DNA from: Rhodoferax sp.
GTDB taxonomy: Bacteria; Pseudomonadota; Gammaproteobacteria; Burkholderiales; Burkholderiaceae_C
Length of the DNA stretch: 26,684 nt
NCBI GenBank assembly: GCA_028711355.1
Contig: JAQTSL010000007.1
Coordinates: 1-26,684 of the forward strand
Direction of reading: 5' to 3'
The position numbers and the translations under genes are program-made. This document shows, in pieces, positions 1-8,269 of this stretch. The notes beneath the pieces are model-generated. The model searched no databases, had not been told where the DNA came from, and saw nothing but the letters and a program-made list of their open reading frames with translations. The stretch's first letter is position 1, and each line of letters opens with the position of its first letter.

Positions 1-1
1 C

Positions 2-289
2 GGCAAGATTGTGGCGATTGGTGGATTGATGCAGATTGAGTCGAACCTGACGTCGTCCGGGTTGCCTGGTTCCAGCAACACGCCGTTCTCATTTTTGCTG
101 GGCAACAAGGCCAACAGCGGGCGCAAGAAAGAGGTGGTGGTGCTGATCAAGCCGACCATCATCCGCAACCAGCACGATTGGGACGAGCAAAACCGCCGTA
201 GTCGCGCCGCATTGGACGATATGCAGGCGGCGCGCGCCCGCGTGATCCGCATCGACGGCACGGTGCAGACGCGTGAGCCGGTGCAATAG
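2..289 (+). CDS. mshL: MSHA pilus secretin, C-terminal fragment (MshL-like)
   Basis: The frame is open from the window edge, so only the last 95 codons are present. The residues match the end of a GspD/PilQ-type secretin: a VAIGGLMQ strand near the start, then GLPGSSNTPFSFLLG where the family has its conserved Pro-Gly...Pro-Phe...Leu-Gly segment, then a KKEVVVLIKPTII strand close to the end of the beta-barrel domain. Secretins form the outer-membrane pore through which type IV pili leave the cell. The specific assignment to MshL rests on the neighbours mshM and mshN that follow on the same strand. A PilQ or GspD secretin is less likely because of those neighbours. Confidence 0.85.
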   Translation, partial: GKIVAIGGLMQIESNLTSSGLPGSSNTPFSFLLGNKANSGRKKEVVVLIKPTIIRNQHDWDEQNRRSRAALDDMQAARARVIRIDGTVQTREPVQ

Positions 290-343
290 CGAAAAATTGG
301 TCTCCAACGCACGATAAATTACCAGCGAATCAAACGGGCCATC

Positions 344-1228
344 ATGTATCTGCGCCATTTCGCGCTGCGCGAGGCACCTTTTTCAATCACCCCGGACAGC
401 GCCTTTTTTTATCCGCACGACAGCGCGCAAGCGGCGCTGAACACCTTGCTGGTGGCGTTGCGCGGTGGTGAAGGCTTTCTGAAGATTGTGGGCGAGGTGG
501 GCTGTGGCAAAACTGTTTTGTGTCGCCGTCTGCTGGCGTTGCTACAGGGCGAATGCGTCACCGCCTACATTCCAAACCCCGACATGACGCCAGACGACTT
601 GTTGCTGGCGCTGTTGCATGAACTGGGTGTCGATGCGGTTGGGCAAACGCTGCGCGGACAACCTCGGCGTACGCTGCCCAGCCGTCGGGTGATGCTGGTG
701 GCGCTACAGGCCTGTCTGATCGATCACGCCAAGGCGGGTCGACCCGTGGTGGTGTGCATCGACGAGGCGCAGGCGATCCCGCTGGCCAGCCTGGAGAGCC
801 TGCGCCTGTTGTCCAACCTTGAAACCGAAAAGCGCAAATTGCTGCAACTGGTGTTGCTGGGCCAGCCCGAACTGGACACACTGCTGGCACAGCCACAGAT
901 TCGACAACTGCTACAGCGCATTACCTACAGCCAATACCTGGGGCCGATGGATCAGCAGCAAGTGGTCAGGTATCTGGTGCACCGCCTGGTGGTTGCTGCG
1001 CAAAGTGAGGCGACCGACACCCAGGTGTTTGAGCCGGCGGCAGCGCAAGCCATTGCGTACTGGAGCAGCGGCGTGCCGCGGCTGGTCAACGTGCTGGCGC
1101 ACAAGTGTCTGTTGCTGGCTTACGGCGAGGGCAGCCACCGGGTCAGCGTCGCCCATGTGCGCCTGGCCGCTGCTGACACGCCGGGCGTGCGCAGGCGGCG
1201 GGTGGCGTGGCGGTGGGCCTGGCCTTAG
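344..1228 (+). CDS. mshM: MSHA biogenesis AAA+ ATPase MshM (ExeA/GspA-like)
   Basis: This 294-residue protein begins MYLRHFALREAPFSITPD, the typical opening of the ExeA/GspA/MshM family. A Walker A motif GEVGCGKT lies at residues 50-57 and a Walker B segment VVVCIDEAQ at about 135-143, followed by a sensor-like region with LVLLGQPEL. Family members are cytoplasmic or membrane-associated ATPases that help secretin or pilus assembly; in ExeA the ATPase acts with a peptidoglycan-binding partner. It starts 54 bases after mshL and ends about 20 bases before mshN, so it sits inside the MSHA operon. The C-terminus after residue 280 is short and Arg/Trp-rich, and no peptidoglycan-binding domain is present, which fits MshM better than full-length ExeA. 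Confidence 0.88.
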   Translation: MYLRHFALREAPFSITPDSAFFYPHDSAQAALNTLLVALRGGEGFLKIVGEVGCGKTVLCRRLLALLQGECVTAYIPNPDMTPDDLLLALLHELGVDAVGQTLRGQPRRTLPSRRVMLVALQACLIDHAKAGRPVVVCIDEAQAIPLASLESLRLLSNLETEKRKLLQLVLLGQPELDTLLAQPQIRQLLQRITYSQYLGPMDQQQVVRYLVHRLVVAAQSEATDTQVFEPAAAQAIAYWSSGVPRLVNVLAHKCLLLAYGEGSHRVSVAHVRLAAADTPGVRRRRVAWRWAWP

Positions 1229-1247
1229 GTGGCAGGAGAGAAGTGTC

Positions 1248-2393
1248 ACGAGTGTGATCAACAAGGTCTTGCGTGATCTGGATCAACGGCAATCCGGCCC
1301 GCGCTCCAGCGGCGTTGCTGCCGGCGTGGGCGTGGTCGGGCAAGGCGCAGCAAGCCGTGCTGGTGGTGGTCAGCGCGGGCCTGGGGTGGGCTGGCGCTTG
1401 CTGGCGTTTGCGCTGGTGGCAGTGCTTGCGTTGGCTGGTTTTTTGAGCTGGCGTTGGGTGTTCAATGACCATCTGCCTGCGCCACCGGTTAGCGCTATGG
1501 TGCCAGCCGCAGCGCGGGTTTTGCCGAGCGCTCAGGTTCCGACGCAGGGTCAGACTCTGGTGGCAGATGGGCAGGCTTTGGCAGCAGCGCTGGCAGCGTC
1601 GGTGGCGCCCTTTGCATTGCAATTTACCGACGAGTTGTCAGCACGAACCCGGTTGCCAGTCCAAACAAATGCGATGGCTAGATCGTCCTCAGCGACATCA
1701 CGCTTGGCGGTGCTACCCCTGTCAGAAGTCCAGACCAAGGCAAACCTGGTGAAACCGGCAGCGTCAACAGTGGTGCCAACGGTGGTTGCGGCCTCGGTCG
1801 CCTCTGGCGTAGCGCCAGTTGCTGTTCAATTGAACGCTGACACGGTGGCAAAGCCTGCTGCGGTGCAAAGTACGGCAGCCGCCACTGCGCAGCCCTTGAA
1901 GCCGATGGTGCAAGAGGTGCTGGCGCAGTCACAGTCGCTCTGGCAACAGGGCAACCAGGCAGGGGCGCTAGCGCTAGTGCGTGGTGTCATGGTGCGGCTG
2001 GAACAGACCCCCGAAGCTGACGGCGCGCAACTGGCGGCGGCGGTGCGCGAGTTTGTTCGCATGGCGCTGGCAACTGGCCGCGCGGCCGAAGCGCTGGCGC
2101 TGCTGGTGCAGTTGGAGCCACGTTTGAGCCAGGTCGCCGACATCTGGGCGCTGCGCGGCAACACCGCACAGCGTCTGGGGTTGCACCCACAGGCGGTGCA
2201 CGCGTATCTGCAGGCGCTGACGTTGCAGCCGGGCCAGGCGCGCTGGTTGTTGGGGGCCGCGGTGTCGCTGGCGGCGCAGGGTCAAACCGTGCCTGCCGCT
2301 GATTTGGCACAACAAGCCGGACGGGCCGGTTATCTGCCGGCCGATGTGGCAAACTACCTGCAACAGTTAGGGGTGGTGATGCGCACGCCGTAA
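1248..2393 (+). CDS. mshN: MSHA biogenesis protein MshN, TPR-like, probable non-ATG start
   Basis: The protein opens (T)SVINKVLRDLDQRQ, matching the MSVINKMLRDLDxRQ opening I recall for MshN. The codon where relatives have ATG is ACG at 1248, preceded by AGGAG at 1234-1238 with a nine-base gap. A GTG at 1254 is the nearest conventional start but lies 15 bases from that site. One transmembrane helix spans about residues 48-68, then a long Ala/Val/Gln-rich periplasmic linker, then a TPR-like region at about 275-380 (LWQQGNQAGALALV, WALRGNTAQRLGLHPQAVHA). MshN is an inner-membrane-anchored accessory factor of MSHA pilus assembly. The open frame extends far upstream over mshM, but that part is a shadow. 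Function is by family; the start is uncertain. Confidence 0.8.
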   Translation, partial: TSVINKVLRDLDQRQSGPRSSGVAAGVGVVGQGAASRAGGGQRGPGVGWRLLAFALVAVLALAGFLSWRWVFNDHLPAPPVSAMVPAAARVLPSAQVPTQGQTLVADGQALAAALAASVAPFALQFTDELSARTRLPVQTNAMARSSSATSRLAVLPLSEVQTKANLVKPAASTVVPTVVAASVASGVAPVAVQLNADTVAKPAAVQSTAAATAQPLKPMVQEVLAQSQSLWQQGNQAGALALVRGVMVRLEQTPEADGAQLAAAVREFVRMALATGRAAEALALLVQLEPRLSQVADIWALRGNTAQRLGLHPQAVHAYLQALTLQPGQARWLLGAAVSLAAQGQTVPAADLAQQAGRAGYLPADVANYLQQLGVVMRTP

Positions 2394-2432
2394 TGGACCC
2401 TGTTGGCATCAGTGATCGTTACTTTTTTTTTT

Positions 2433-3659
2433 ATGCTCAAACGTATTCGGGTTCAGCAGTTGCAGGTGGGGATGCACCTCAAGGAGTTTTGCGGCTCCTG
2501 GATGGATCACCCTTTTTGGCGGACCGGCTTTGTCATCAAGGACCGCAAAGACATTGATCTGATTTTGGCCAGCAGGATCATCGAAGTCTGGATCGACAGT
2601 GACAAGGGCGCTGATGTGCCGGCGGGTGCTGCGACGTTGGAACTGGCCGCAGAGCCGACGCCCGTTGCGGCACCGCCCAAGGTGCTGCGTCAGCCTGTTA
2701 CGCAAGTACCGGCGGCCGCAGAGTTGGCACGCGCGGCACGCATTTGTCAGTCTTCCAAAGCTGCCTTGGTGTCGATGTTTGAAGAAGTGCGCATGGGCCG
2801 CGCGGTGGACGTCGGTGGCGCCCAGCAACTGGTGGAGGAAATTTCGAACTCGGTGGCGCGCAACCCGGGTGCCATCATCAGCCTGGCACGGCTGAAAACC
2901 GTCGACGATTACACCTATATGCATTCGGTGGCGGTGTGCGCCATGATGGTGGCGCTGGCCAAGCAGCTCAAATTTGATGATGCACAGATCCGCTCAGTGG
3001 GCACGGCTGGTTTGTTGCACGACCTGGGTAAGGTAGCGATGCCAACCGAGGTGCTGAACAAGCCGGGTAAGCTGACCGACGCCGAATTTGACATCATGCG
3101 CAAGCATCCAACCGAGGGCTACAAGATGTTGATGGCCAGCTCCGGACTGGATGCGGTGTCGCTCGACGTGGTGTTGCACCATCACGAAAAGGTGGACGGT
3201 AGTGGCTATCCAGAACGTCTGGCAGGTGAACAAATCAGTCTGCACGCCAGGATGGGTGCGGTGTGTGATGTTTATGACGCCATCACGTCTAATCGACCCT
3301 ACAAAACTGGCTGGGATCCGGCCGAGTCGCTGCGCCGCATGGCCGAATGGAAAGGGCACTTTGACCCGCAGGTGTTTCACGCTTTTGTCAAAAGTATGGG
3401 CATTTATCCGGTCGGTTCACTGGTGCGGATGCAGTCCGGGCGCATTGGCGTGGTAACCGAGCAGGCGAGCGGATCGCTGACGACGCCGCGGGTCAAGCTG
3501 TTTTATTCGACCAAGTCAGCGATGCGCATCGTGCCGGTGCTGCTTGACCTGTCGCAATCGTCAAACAGCGACCGTATCGCGGCGCGCGAAGACCCCGACT
3601 TCTGGAACTTTCCCGACCTCAATGAATTGTGGTCGGGGCTGTCGGATCTGAACCGTTAA
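2433..3659 (+). CDS. HD-GYP domain c-di-GMP phosphodiesterase with N-terminal DUF3391
   Basis: This 408-residue protein starts MLKRIRVQQLQVGMHL, a DUF3391-type N-terminus. The HD-GYP domain follows from about residue 140 to 320: LLHDLGK with the HD pair at 196-197, HHE at 250-252 and the GYP motif DGSGYP at 255-260, then CDVYDAITSNRPYK. All expected metal-ligand and GYP residues are visible, so it should be an active phosphodiesterase hydrolysing cyclic di-GMP. The frame stays open upstream to a TTG at 2403, but the ATG at 2433 fits the family start. No Shine-Dalgarno site is visible there; a run of ten T precedes the ATG. Its position behind the MSHA genes suggests, as inference, a link between c-di-GMP turnover and pilus or attachment control. 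Confidence 0.9.
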   Translation: MLKRIRVQQLQVGMHLKEFCGSWMDHPFWRTGFVIKDRKDIDLILASRIIEVWIDSDKGADVPAGAATLELAAEPTPVAAPPKVLRQPVTQVPAAAELARAARICQSSKAALVSMFEEVRMGRAVDVGGAQQLVEEISNSVARNPGAIISLARLKTVDDYTYMHSVAVCAMMVALAKQLKFDDAQIRSVGTAGLLHDLGKVAMPTEVLNKPGKLTDAEFDIMRKHPTEGYKMLMASSGLDAVSLDVVLHHHEKVDGSGYPERLAGEQISLHARMGAVCDVYDAITSNRPYKTGWDPAESLRRMAEWKGHFDPQVFHAFVKSMGIYPVGSLVRMQSGRIGVVTEQASGSLTTPRVKLFYSTKSAMRIVPVLLDLSQSSNSDRIAAREDPDFWNFPDLNELWSGLSDLNR

Positions 3660-3699
3660 CTTGCAGATAACGGAGGCGACACCCGACCCATAAAAGCTG

Positions 3700-3773
3700 T
3701 TTGTCATTGCCGGCTACGACCCGCAATCCAGGTGTTTAGAAGTCATGGATGCCGGATCGAGTCCGGCCTGACA
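3700..3773. repeat. REP-like palindromic repeat, copy 1
   Basis: This lies between two convergent genes, the HD-GYP gene and the acyl-CoA dehydrogenase. It holds an imperfect hairpin at about 3706-3727 (ATTGCCGG against CCCGCAAT) and a perfect one, GCCGGA at 3751-3756 with TCCGGC at 3762-3767. The hairpins are bounded by GTCATTGC and a CTGACA end. The same layout (hairpin, ATCCATG-like spacer, hairpin, TGACA) recurs near 5100, 8270 and 10570. The rest of the 154-base gap shows nothing else I can name. Confidence 0.7.
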
Positions 3774-3813
3774 GCCGTGTACTTTTGAGCTGACGATATT
3801 TCATCAGCGCGTG

Positions 3814-5064
3814 CTATTTTGGGTTGGTGCTGGCGTATTTGCGTAGCTCCTGCTTGGCAATCGCGTTGCGGTGCACTTCGTCCGGGCCGTCGGCAAAGCG
3901 CAGCGTGCGCGCGCTGGCGTAGTAGTAGGCCAGCGGAAAGTCGTCGCACATACCGGCGCCACCAAAAGCCTGCATCGCCCAGTCGATCACCTGGCACGCC
4001 ATGCTGGGGGCTACCACCTTGATCATGGCGATCTCATTGCGCGCAAACTTGTTACCAGCGATGTCCATCATCCACGCTGCCTTGAGTGTGAGCAGGCGTG
4101 CCATGTCGATCTTGCAGCGCGCCTCGGCGATGCGCTCCTGGGTGACGGTTTGCGCCGCAATCGGCTTGCCAAAGGCAATGCGGCTGCTGCTGCGCTTGCA
4201 CATCAGCTCCAGCGCGCGTTCGGCCAGACCGATCAGGCGCATGCAGTGGTGGATGCGCCCCGGCCCGAGGCGGCCTTGCGCAATCTCAAAGCCACGGCCT
4301 TCGCCCAGCAAAATGCTGTCGGCCGGTACGCGCACGTTTTTGTAGGCAATTTCCATGTGACCGTGCGGCGCATCGTCGTAGCCCATCACGTTCAAGGGCC
4401 TCAGCACGGTGACGCCTGGCGCGTTGGACGGCACCAGAATCATGCTTTGCTGCACATGACGTTCGGCATCGGGGTTGGTCTTGCCCATGACGATGTGCAC
4501 CGCGCAGCGCGGGTCGCCAGCGCCGCTGATCCACCATTTGCGGCCGTTAACAACGTAGTCGTTACCGTCGCGTTTGATGTGGGTTTCGACGTTGGTGGCG
4601 TCGCTGGAGGCGACATCGGGCTCGGTCATCGAAAAAGCTGAGCGAAACTTGCCTTCCAGCAAGGGTTTGAGCCACTGCTGTTTGTGCTGCACCGAGCCGT
4701 AACGGGCAATGGTTTCCATGTTGCCGGTGTCGGGCGCTGAGCAGTTAAAGACCTCGCTGCTCCAGAGCACGCGGCCCATGATTTCGGCCAGTGGCGCATA
4801 TTCTTGGTTGGTCAGACCGGCACCGGCGTCGATGCCACCGGCTTGGGCACTATCGACCGGGTAGAACAGGTTCCACAGGCCTTGCTCTTGCGCTTTGAGC
4901 TTGAGCGCTTCAATGGTTTGTAGCGGCGTCCAGCGCTTGCCGGCAGCGGTGTTGGCCTCTACCTCGGCGTGGTGCGCGCCTTCAGCGGGATAGACGTAGT
5001 CGTCCATGAAACGCAGCAATTTGGTTTGCAGTTGCTTGGTTTTGGGGGAATAGTCAAAGTCCAT
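3814..5064 (-). CDS. Acyl-CoA dehydrogenase, ACAD10/11-like
   Basis: This 416-residue flavoenzyme has the acyl-CoA dehydrogenase signature FSMTEPDVASSDATN at about residues 144-158 (flavin and substrate contacts). WWISGAGD follows at 177-184, RIAFGKPI at 295-302, and a late QAFGGAGMCDDFPLA at 365-379. The catalytic position is FADGPDEVHRN, with Asp392 where short-chain and medium-chain dehydrogenases have Glu; I recall the same DGPDEVH pattern in ACAD10/11-type enzymes. It would oxidise an acyl-CoA at the alpha-beta bond with FAD. The gene is the last of a minus-strand cluster behind an APH-like phosphotransferase, the two parts that are fused in animal ACAD10/11. The 231-base gap before it contains a repeat and a terminator, so it may have its own promoter. 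Confidence 0.9.
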   Translation of the reverse strand: MDFDYSPKTKQLQTKLLRFMDDYVYPAEGAHHAEVEANTAAGKRWTPLQTIEALKLKAQEQGLWNLFYPVDSAQAGGIDAGAGLTNQEYAPLAEIMGRVLWSSEVFNCSAPDTGNMETIARYGSVQHKQQWLKPLLEGKFRSAFSMTEPDVASSDATNVETHIKRDGNDYVVNGRKWWISGAGDPRCAVHIVMGKTNPDAERHVQQSMILVPSNAPGVTVLRPLNVMGYDDAPHGHMEIAYKNVRVPADSILLGEGRGFEIAQGRLGPGRIHHCMRLIGLAERALELMCKRSSSRIAFGKPIAAQTVTQERIAEARCKIDMARLLTLKAAWMMDIAGNKFARNEIAMIKVVAPSMACQVIDWAMQAFGGAGMCDDFPLAYYYASARTLRFADGPDEVHRNAIAKQELRKYASTNPK

Positions 5065-5098
5065 AGCGGCCTCGCAGTGGTTAAGAGTAGGTCAAATA

Positions 5099-5192
5099 AT
5101 TAACGTGAAAGAACAGGTTACTGTCATCCCTGGTTCGACCCGGGATCCATCAATTCGGGGCCATGGATTGCGGGTCGTGGCCCGCAATGACA
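5099..5192. repeat. REP-like palindromic repeat, copy 2
   Basis: It begins with AACGTGAAAGAACAGGTTAC and GTCATCCC. A first hairpin is TCCCTGG with CCCGGGA at about 5126-5147 (one mismatch) and a second perfect 8-base stem is ATTGCGGG at 5167-5174 with CCCGCAAT at 5181-5188, ending ATGACA. The leading AAAGAACAGGTT block is shared with the copy at 8270. It lies between the acyl-CoA dehydrogenase and phosphotransferase genes. Confidence 0.75.
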
Positions 5193-5242
5193 ATCTTTTT
5201 TGATGCTTTGAAATGTTTTTTGCTGCCATGAAAGTCAGAAGT

Positions 5243-5280
5243 AAAAAAAGGCTCTAGCGCTTTAGATATGAGCGCTAGAA
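5243..5280 (-). terminator. Intrinsic terminator after the phosphotransferase gene; reference copy of a palindromic mini-element
   Basis: On the minus strand, arms TCTAGCGC (5279-5272) and GCGCTAGA (5260-5253) form a perfect 8-base stem with an 11-base loop. A short GCC and seven T follow, as in a Rho-independent terminator. It begins about 16 bases after the phosphotransferase stop codon. The flanking GATAGCT and CTATTTTT bases recur in the gene-internal copies described separately, so this terminator appears to be made from a repeat element. Confidence 0.8.
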
Positions 5281-5295
5281 GCTATCAAAAATAGA

Positions 5296-6390
5296 TCATT
5301 GAGAATTTGCACGCTGGGCAAACTGCCACGCCAACTGCGCCAGCGGCTTGGCACCCGCGGCGGCGCGCAAAGCCTGCGCGTTGGCCGCTGTGCCAGACTG
5401 CGCGCGCTTGCCGATGCCTTGCAAAATGGCAGCCAGGCGAAACAGGTTGTAGGCCAGGTAAAACGACCATTCACCGGCGAGCTGCTCGGGCGTAACCAGA
5501 CCGGTTCGCGCGCAGTAGCGCCGGATGTAGTCGGTCTCGGCCGGGATGCCCAGCGCCGGCAAGTCCAACCCACTGATGCCGCGAAACGCGCCGGGCGTGA
5601 TGTGCCAGGCCATGCAGTGGTAGCTGAAATCGGCCAGTGGATGCCCCAGTGTGGAAAGCTCCCAGTCCAGCACCGCCATCACCCGCGGCTCGGTCGGGTG
5701 AAACACCAGGTTGTCCATGCGATAGTCGCCGTGTACCACGCTCACCATTGACGGGTCGCGCGCCATCGCCGGGATGTGTGTCGGCAGCCAATCCATCAAA
5801 CGGTCCATCTCGACCATCGGTTCGGTGATCGAGGCGACGTATTGCTTGCTCCAACGACCGATCTGGCGTTCAAAATAGTTGCCGGGCTTGCCGTAGTTGG
5901 CGAGCCCCACTTGCGCCGCTTGCACCGAGTGCAAGGCAGCAATGACGCGGTTCATCTCATCGTAGAGTTGGCCACGCTCGGGCTGGCTCAGGTCCGGCAG
6001 CGACTGGTCCCAGTAAATGCGCCCGCTGACAAAGCTCATAAGGTAGAAGGCGCGCCCGATGACGGATTCGTCTTCGCACAGGCACAGCATGCGCGGCACC
6101 GGCACGTCGGTGTTGGCCAGCGCGCGCATGACGGCAAATTCGCGCTCGATGGCGTGCGCTGATGGCAGCAGTTTGGCCACCGGCGCAGGCTTGGAGCGCA
6201 TCACGTAAGTCTGGCCTGGTGTGATCAGCTTGTAGGTCGGATTCGATTGCCCGCCTTTGAACGATTCGATGGTTAGCGGCCCGGCAAACCGGTCCAGGTT
6301 GTGCGCCAACCAATGCTCAAGCGCGCCTTGGTCAAACGCTTGGCTGGGGGGAATGGCGCGGGTGCCGCTGTTGTCTTCTTGTTGGCTCAT
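5296..6390 (-). CDS. APH-family phosphotransferase, ACAD10/11 kinase-like
   Basis: This 364-residue protein has the aminoglycoside-phosphotransferase kinase fold. The motifs are a GGQSN nucleotide loop at residues 46-50, MRSKP with a candidate ATP-contact Lys67, the catalytic loop VVHGDYRMDN at 218-227 with the Brenner Asp, and the metal-binding LDWELSTLG at 241-249. The TLGHPLADFSY block is typical of the kinase partner of ACAD10/11, thought to phosphorylate a hydroxyacyl-CoA before dehydrogenation; that role is from family knowledge. It is not an antibiotic-resistance enzyme by these features. It starts 20 bases after the Crp/Fnr-type gene and is followed by a terminator and the acyl-CoA dehydrogenase, so regulator and kinase probably share a transcript. 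Confidence 0.88.
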   Translation of the reverse strand: MSQQEDNSGTRAIPPSQAFDQGALEHWLAHNLDRFAGPLTIESFKGGQSNPTYKLITPGQTYVMRSKPAPVAKLLPSAHAIEREFAVMRALANTDVPVPRMLCLCEDESVIGRAFYLMSFVSGRIYWDQSLPDLSQPERGQLYDEMNRVIAALHSVQAAQVGLANYGKPGNYFERQIGRWSKQYVASITEPMVEMDRLMDWLPTHIPAMARDPSMVSVVHGDYRMDNLVFHPTEPRVMAVLDWELSTLGHPLADFSYHCMAWHITPGAFRGISGLDLPALGIPAETDYIRRYCARTGLVTPEQLAGEWSFYLAYNLFRLAAILQGIGKRAQSGTAANAQALRAAAGAKPLAQLAWQFAQRANSQ

Positions 6391-6410
6391 GGTGGCAAGT
6401 TGGCTGAGGT

Positions 6411-7130
6411 TCAGTGATCGGCTTCGACAATGCGCATCAGTGCTGGACGGCTTCGGATGACCACGCCACCGGCCTCGATGCGGATGGTTTCTTCGCGCTC
6501 CAGGGTCTTGAGCTCCTGGTTGACGCGCTGGCGTGATGCGCCAAGCAACTGGGCCAGCTCTTCTTGCGCCAGTTGTAAACCGATCCGCACCTCGGCCGGG
6601 TCGCTCAGCGACGGCACACCATACGAGCGCGCCAGGTGCAGCAATTGTTTGGCCAGCCGCGCGCGCAAGGGCAGGGTGTTGAGGTCTTCCACCAGCCCAT
6701 AGAGTTGACGGATGCGCCGCGCGTGCAGGCGTAGCAGTGCCTCATATAGTTCGTTGTGCAGGGCCAGGATTTTGGTGAAATCGGCGCGCGCCACGCACAG
6801 CACCGTGGTGTCGCCGTGCGCGTACGCGTCGTGCGTACGGCGGTCGCCGTCAAAAATGGCCACATCGCCGAACCAGATGCCGGGTTCCACATAAGTCAGC
6901 GTGATCTGTTTGCCAGAAATGGCGGTCGAGCTGACGCGTACCGCGCCTTTGGCGCAGGCAATCCACTCCTGCGGCTGTTCGCCCCGCGCAGCGATCAGGT
7001 CGCCGTCCTGGTAGCGCCGCACATAGGCGCAACGCAGGATGTCGTGGCGCAGCGACGGCGACAGGCTTGAAAACCAGCGCCCGGCGTTAATCGCCGCACG
7101 CTCTTCAAGGGTCAGGATTGGCTCGCTCAT
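6411..7130 (-). CDS. Crp/Fnr family transcriptional regulator
   Basis: This 239-residue protein has an N-terminal cyclic-nucleotide-binding-like beta roll at about residues 20-130 (WFSSLSPSLRHDILRCA, QDGDLIAARGEQ, EPGIWFGDVAIFDGDRRTHDA) and a C-terminal winged helix. The likely recognition segment is LAQEELAQLLGASRQRVNQEL at about 187-207. There is no N-terminal Cys cluster, so it is not an oxygen-sensing Fnr. The cAMP-contact residues are not clearly conserved, and the ligand cannot be told from the sequence. It is encoded immediately upstream of the phosphotransferase gene with a 20-base gap, which suggests that it controls the acyl-CoA catabolic genes or is simply carried with them. Confidence 0.9.
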   Translation of the reverse strand: MSEPILTLEERAAINAGRWFSSLSPSLRHDILRCAYVRRYQDGDLIAARGEQPQEWIACAKGAVRVSSTAISGKQITLTYVEPGIWFGDVAIFDGDRRTHDAYAHGDTTVLCVARADFTKILALHNELYEALLRLHARRIRQLYGLVEDLNTLPLRARLAKQLLHLARSYGVPSLSDPAEVRIGLQLAQEELAQLLGASRQRVNQELKTLEREETIRIEAGGVVIRSRPALMRIVEADH

Positions 7131-7202
7131 GGCTTATTGTGAACCGCATCGGGGTCAGCCTCCAGCGTACGCTGTCGCCTGCGTGTCTTAACGTGCGCCG
7201 GT

Positions 7203-8210
7203 CTAGCGGCGAACCTGCAAGGCACCAGGGTTGACGATGTTGGTGGGGTGACCCTTGATGAAATTGACCACGTTGTCGAACGCGGTGCCAAAGTACATCT
7301 CGTAACTGTCAAGTTCGACGTAACCAATGTGCGGCGTGCAGACGCAGTTTTCCAGACGCAGCAGCGCGTGGCCTTGCAAAATTGGTTCTGATTCATAGAC
7401 GTCGATGGCTGCCATGCCGGGGCGTCCGCGATTGAGTGCGGTCAGCAGGGCGTCTGGCTCAAGCAATTCGGCGCGCGAGGTGTTGATCAACAAAGCGGTC
7501 GGCTTCATGCGCGCCAGGTCTTCCAGGCCTACCATACCGTGGGTTTCTTCGTTGAGACGCAGGTGCAGCGACAGCACGTCGGATTGCTCGAATAATTGTT
7601 CACGCGAAGCAGTGACTTCCAGACCGTCATGGATCGCCCGTTCGCGCGAAGGTGCCCGCCCCCAGACCAACACGCGCATGCCAAAAGCCTTGCCATAACC
7701 GGCCACCAGTTGACCAACACGCCCGTAACCCCAGATGCCCAGAATGCGACCTTGGAGGGTGGTGCCCAGACAAAAGTTGGCGGGCATACTGTTGGATTTC
7801 AGCCCCGATTGTTGCCATGCGCCATGCTTGAGATTGCCAATGTATTGTGGCAGGCGCCGCATGGCAGACATCATGAGCGCCCAGGTTAGCTCGGCGGGTG
7901 CCACTGGCGAGCCCGCGCCTTCAGCCACCGCCACGCCGATTTCGGTGCAGGCGTTGACATCGACATGAGGGCCAATGCGCCCGGTTTGCGAAATCAGTTT
8001 CAGACGCGGCAGTTTGTCGATCAGGGCGCGTGACAGATGTGTGCGTTCGCGGTTGAGCACGATCACATCGGCGTCTTTCAGGCGGATGGCCAATTGCCCC
8101 AGACCCTTGACGGTGTTGGTATAGACCCTGGCTTGGTAGGGCTCGAGCTTGGCGGCACACGCCAGTTTGCGCACGACGTCTTGATAGTCGTCCAGTATCA
8201 CGATATTCAT
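7203..8210 (-). CDS. D-2-hydroxyacid dehydrogenase family protein (NAD-dependent)
   Basis: This 335-residue protein has the D-isomer-specific 2-hydroxyacid dehydrogenase layout. The Rossmann motif GIWGYGRVG is at residues 158-166, with a split substrate-binding domain around it. The catalytic triad is visible as Arg246 (INTSRAELL), Glu275 (DVYESEP) and His294 (CTPHIGY). Members reduce 2-keto acids or oxidise D-2-hydroxy acids with NAD(P). The substrate is not deducible here; the SerA-like full regulatory domain is absent and the length fits a simple dehydrogenase. It precedes the Crp/Fnr-type gene by 72 bases on the same strand, so it may be read into that operon. Upstream lies a REP-like repeat. 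Confidence 0.9.
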   Translation of the reverse strand: MNIVILDDYQDVVRKLACAAKLEPYQARVYTNTVKGLGQLAIRLKDADVIVLNRERTHLSRALIDKLPRLKLISQTGRIGPHVDVNACTEIGVAVAEGAGSPVAPAELTWALMMSAMRRLPQYIGNLKHGAWQQSGLKSNSMPANFCLGTTLQGRILGIWGYGRVGQLVAGYGKAFGMRVLVWGRAPSRERAIHDGLEVTASREQLFEQSDVLSLHLRLNEETHGMVGLEDLARMKPTALLINTSRAELLEPDALLTALNRGRPGMAAIDVYESEPILQGHALLRLENCVCTPHIGYVELDSYEMYFGTAFDNVVNFIKGHPTNIVNPGALQVRR

Positions 8211-8269
8211 GCCACCGATTGTGCCTGCCTGATGGAAGTCTGGCCGGTGTTGGCGGTGGTTGGAGCAAA

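Noticed and set aside
3871..4641. A 256-codon open frame antisense to the acyl-CoA dehydrogenase
   Set aside because: His/Ala/Val-rich shadow frame with no domain; the minus-strand gene has full family motifs.
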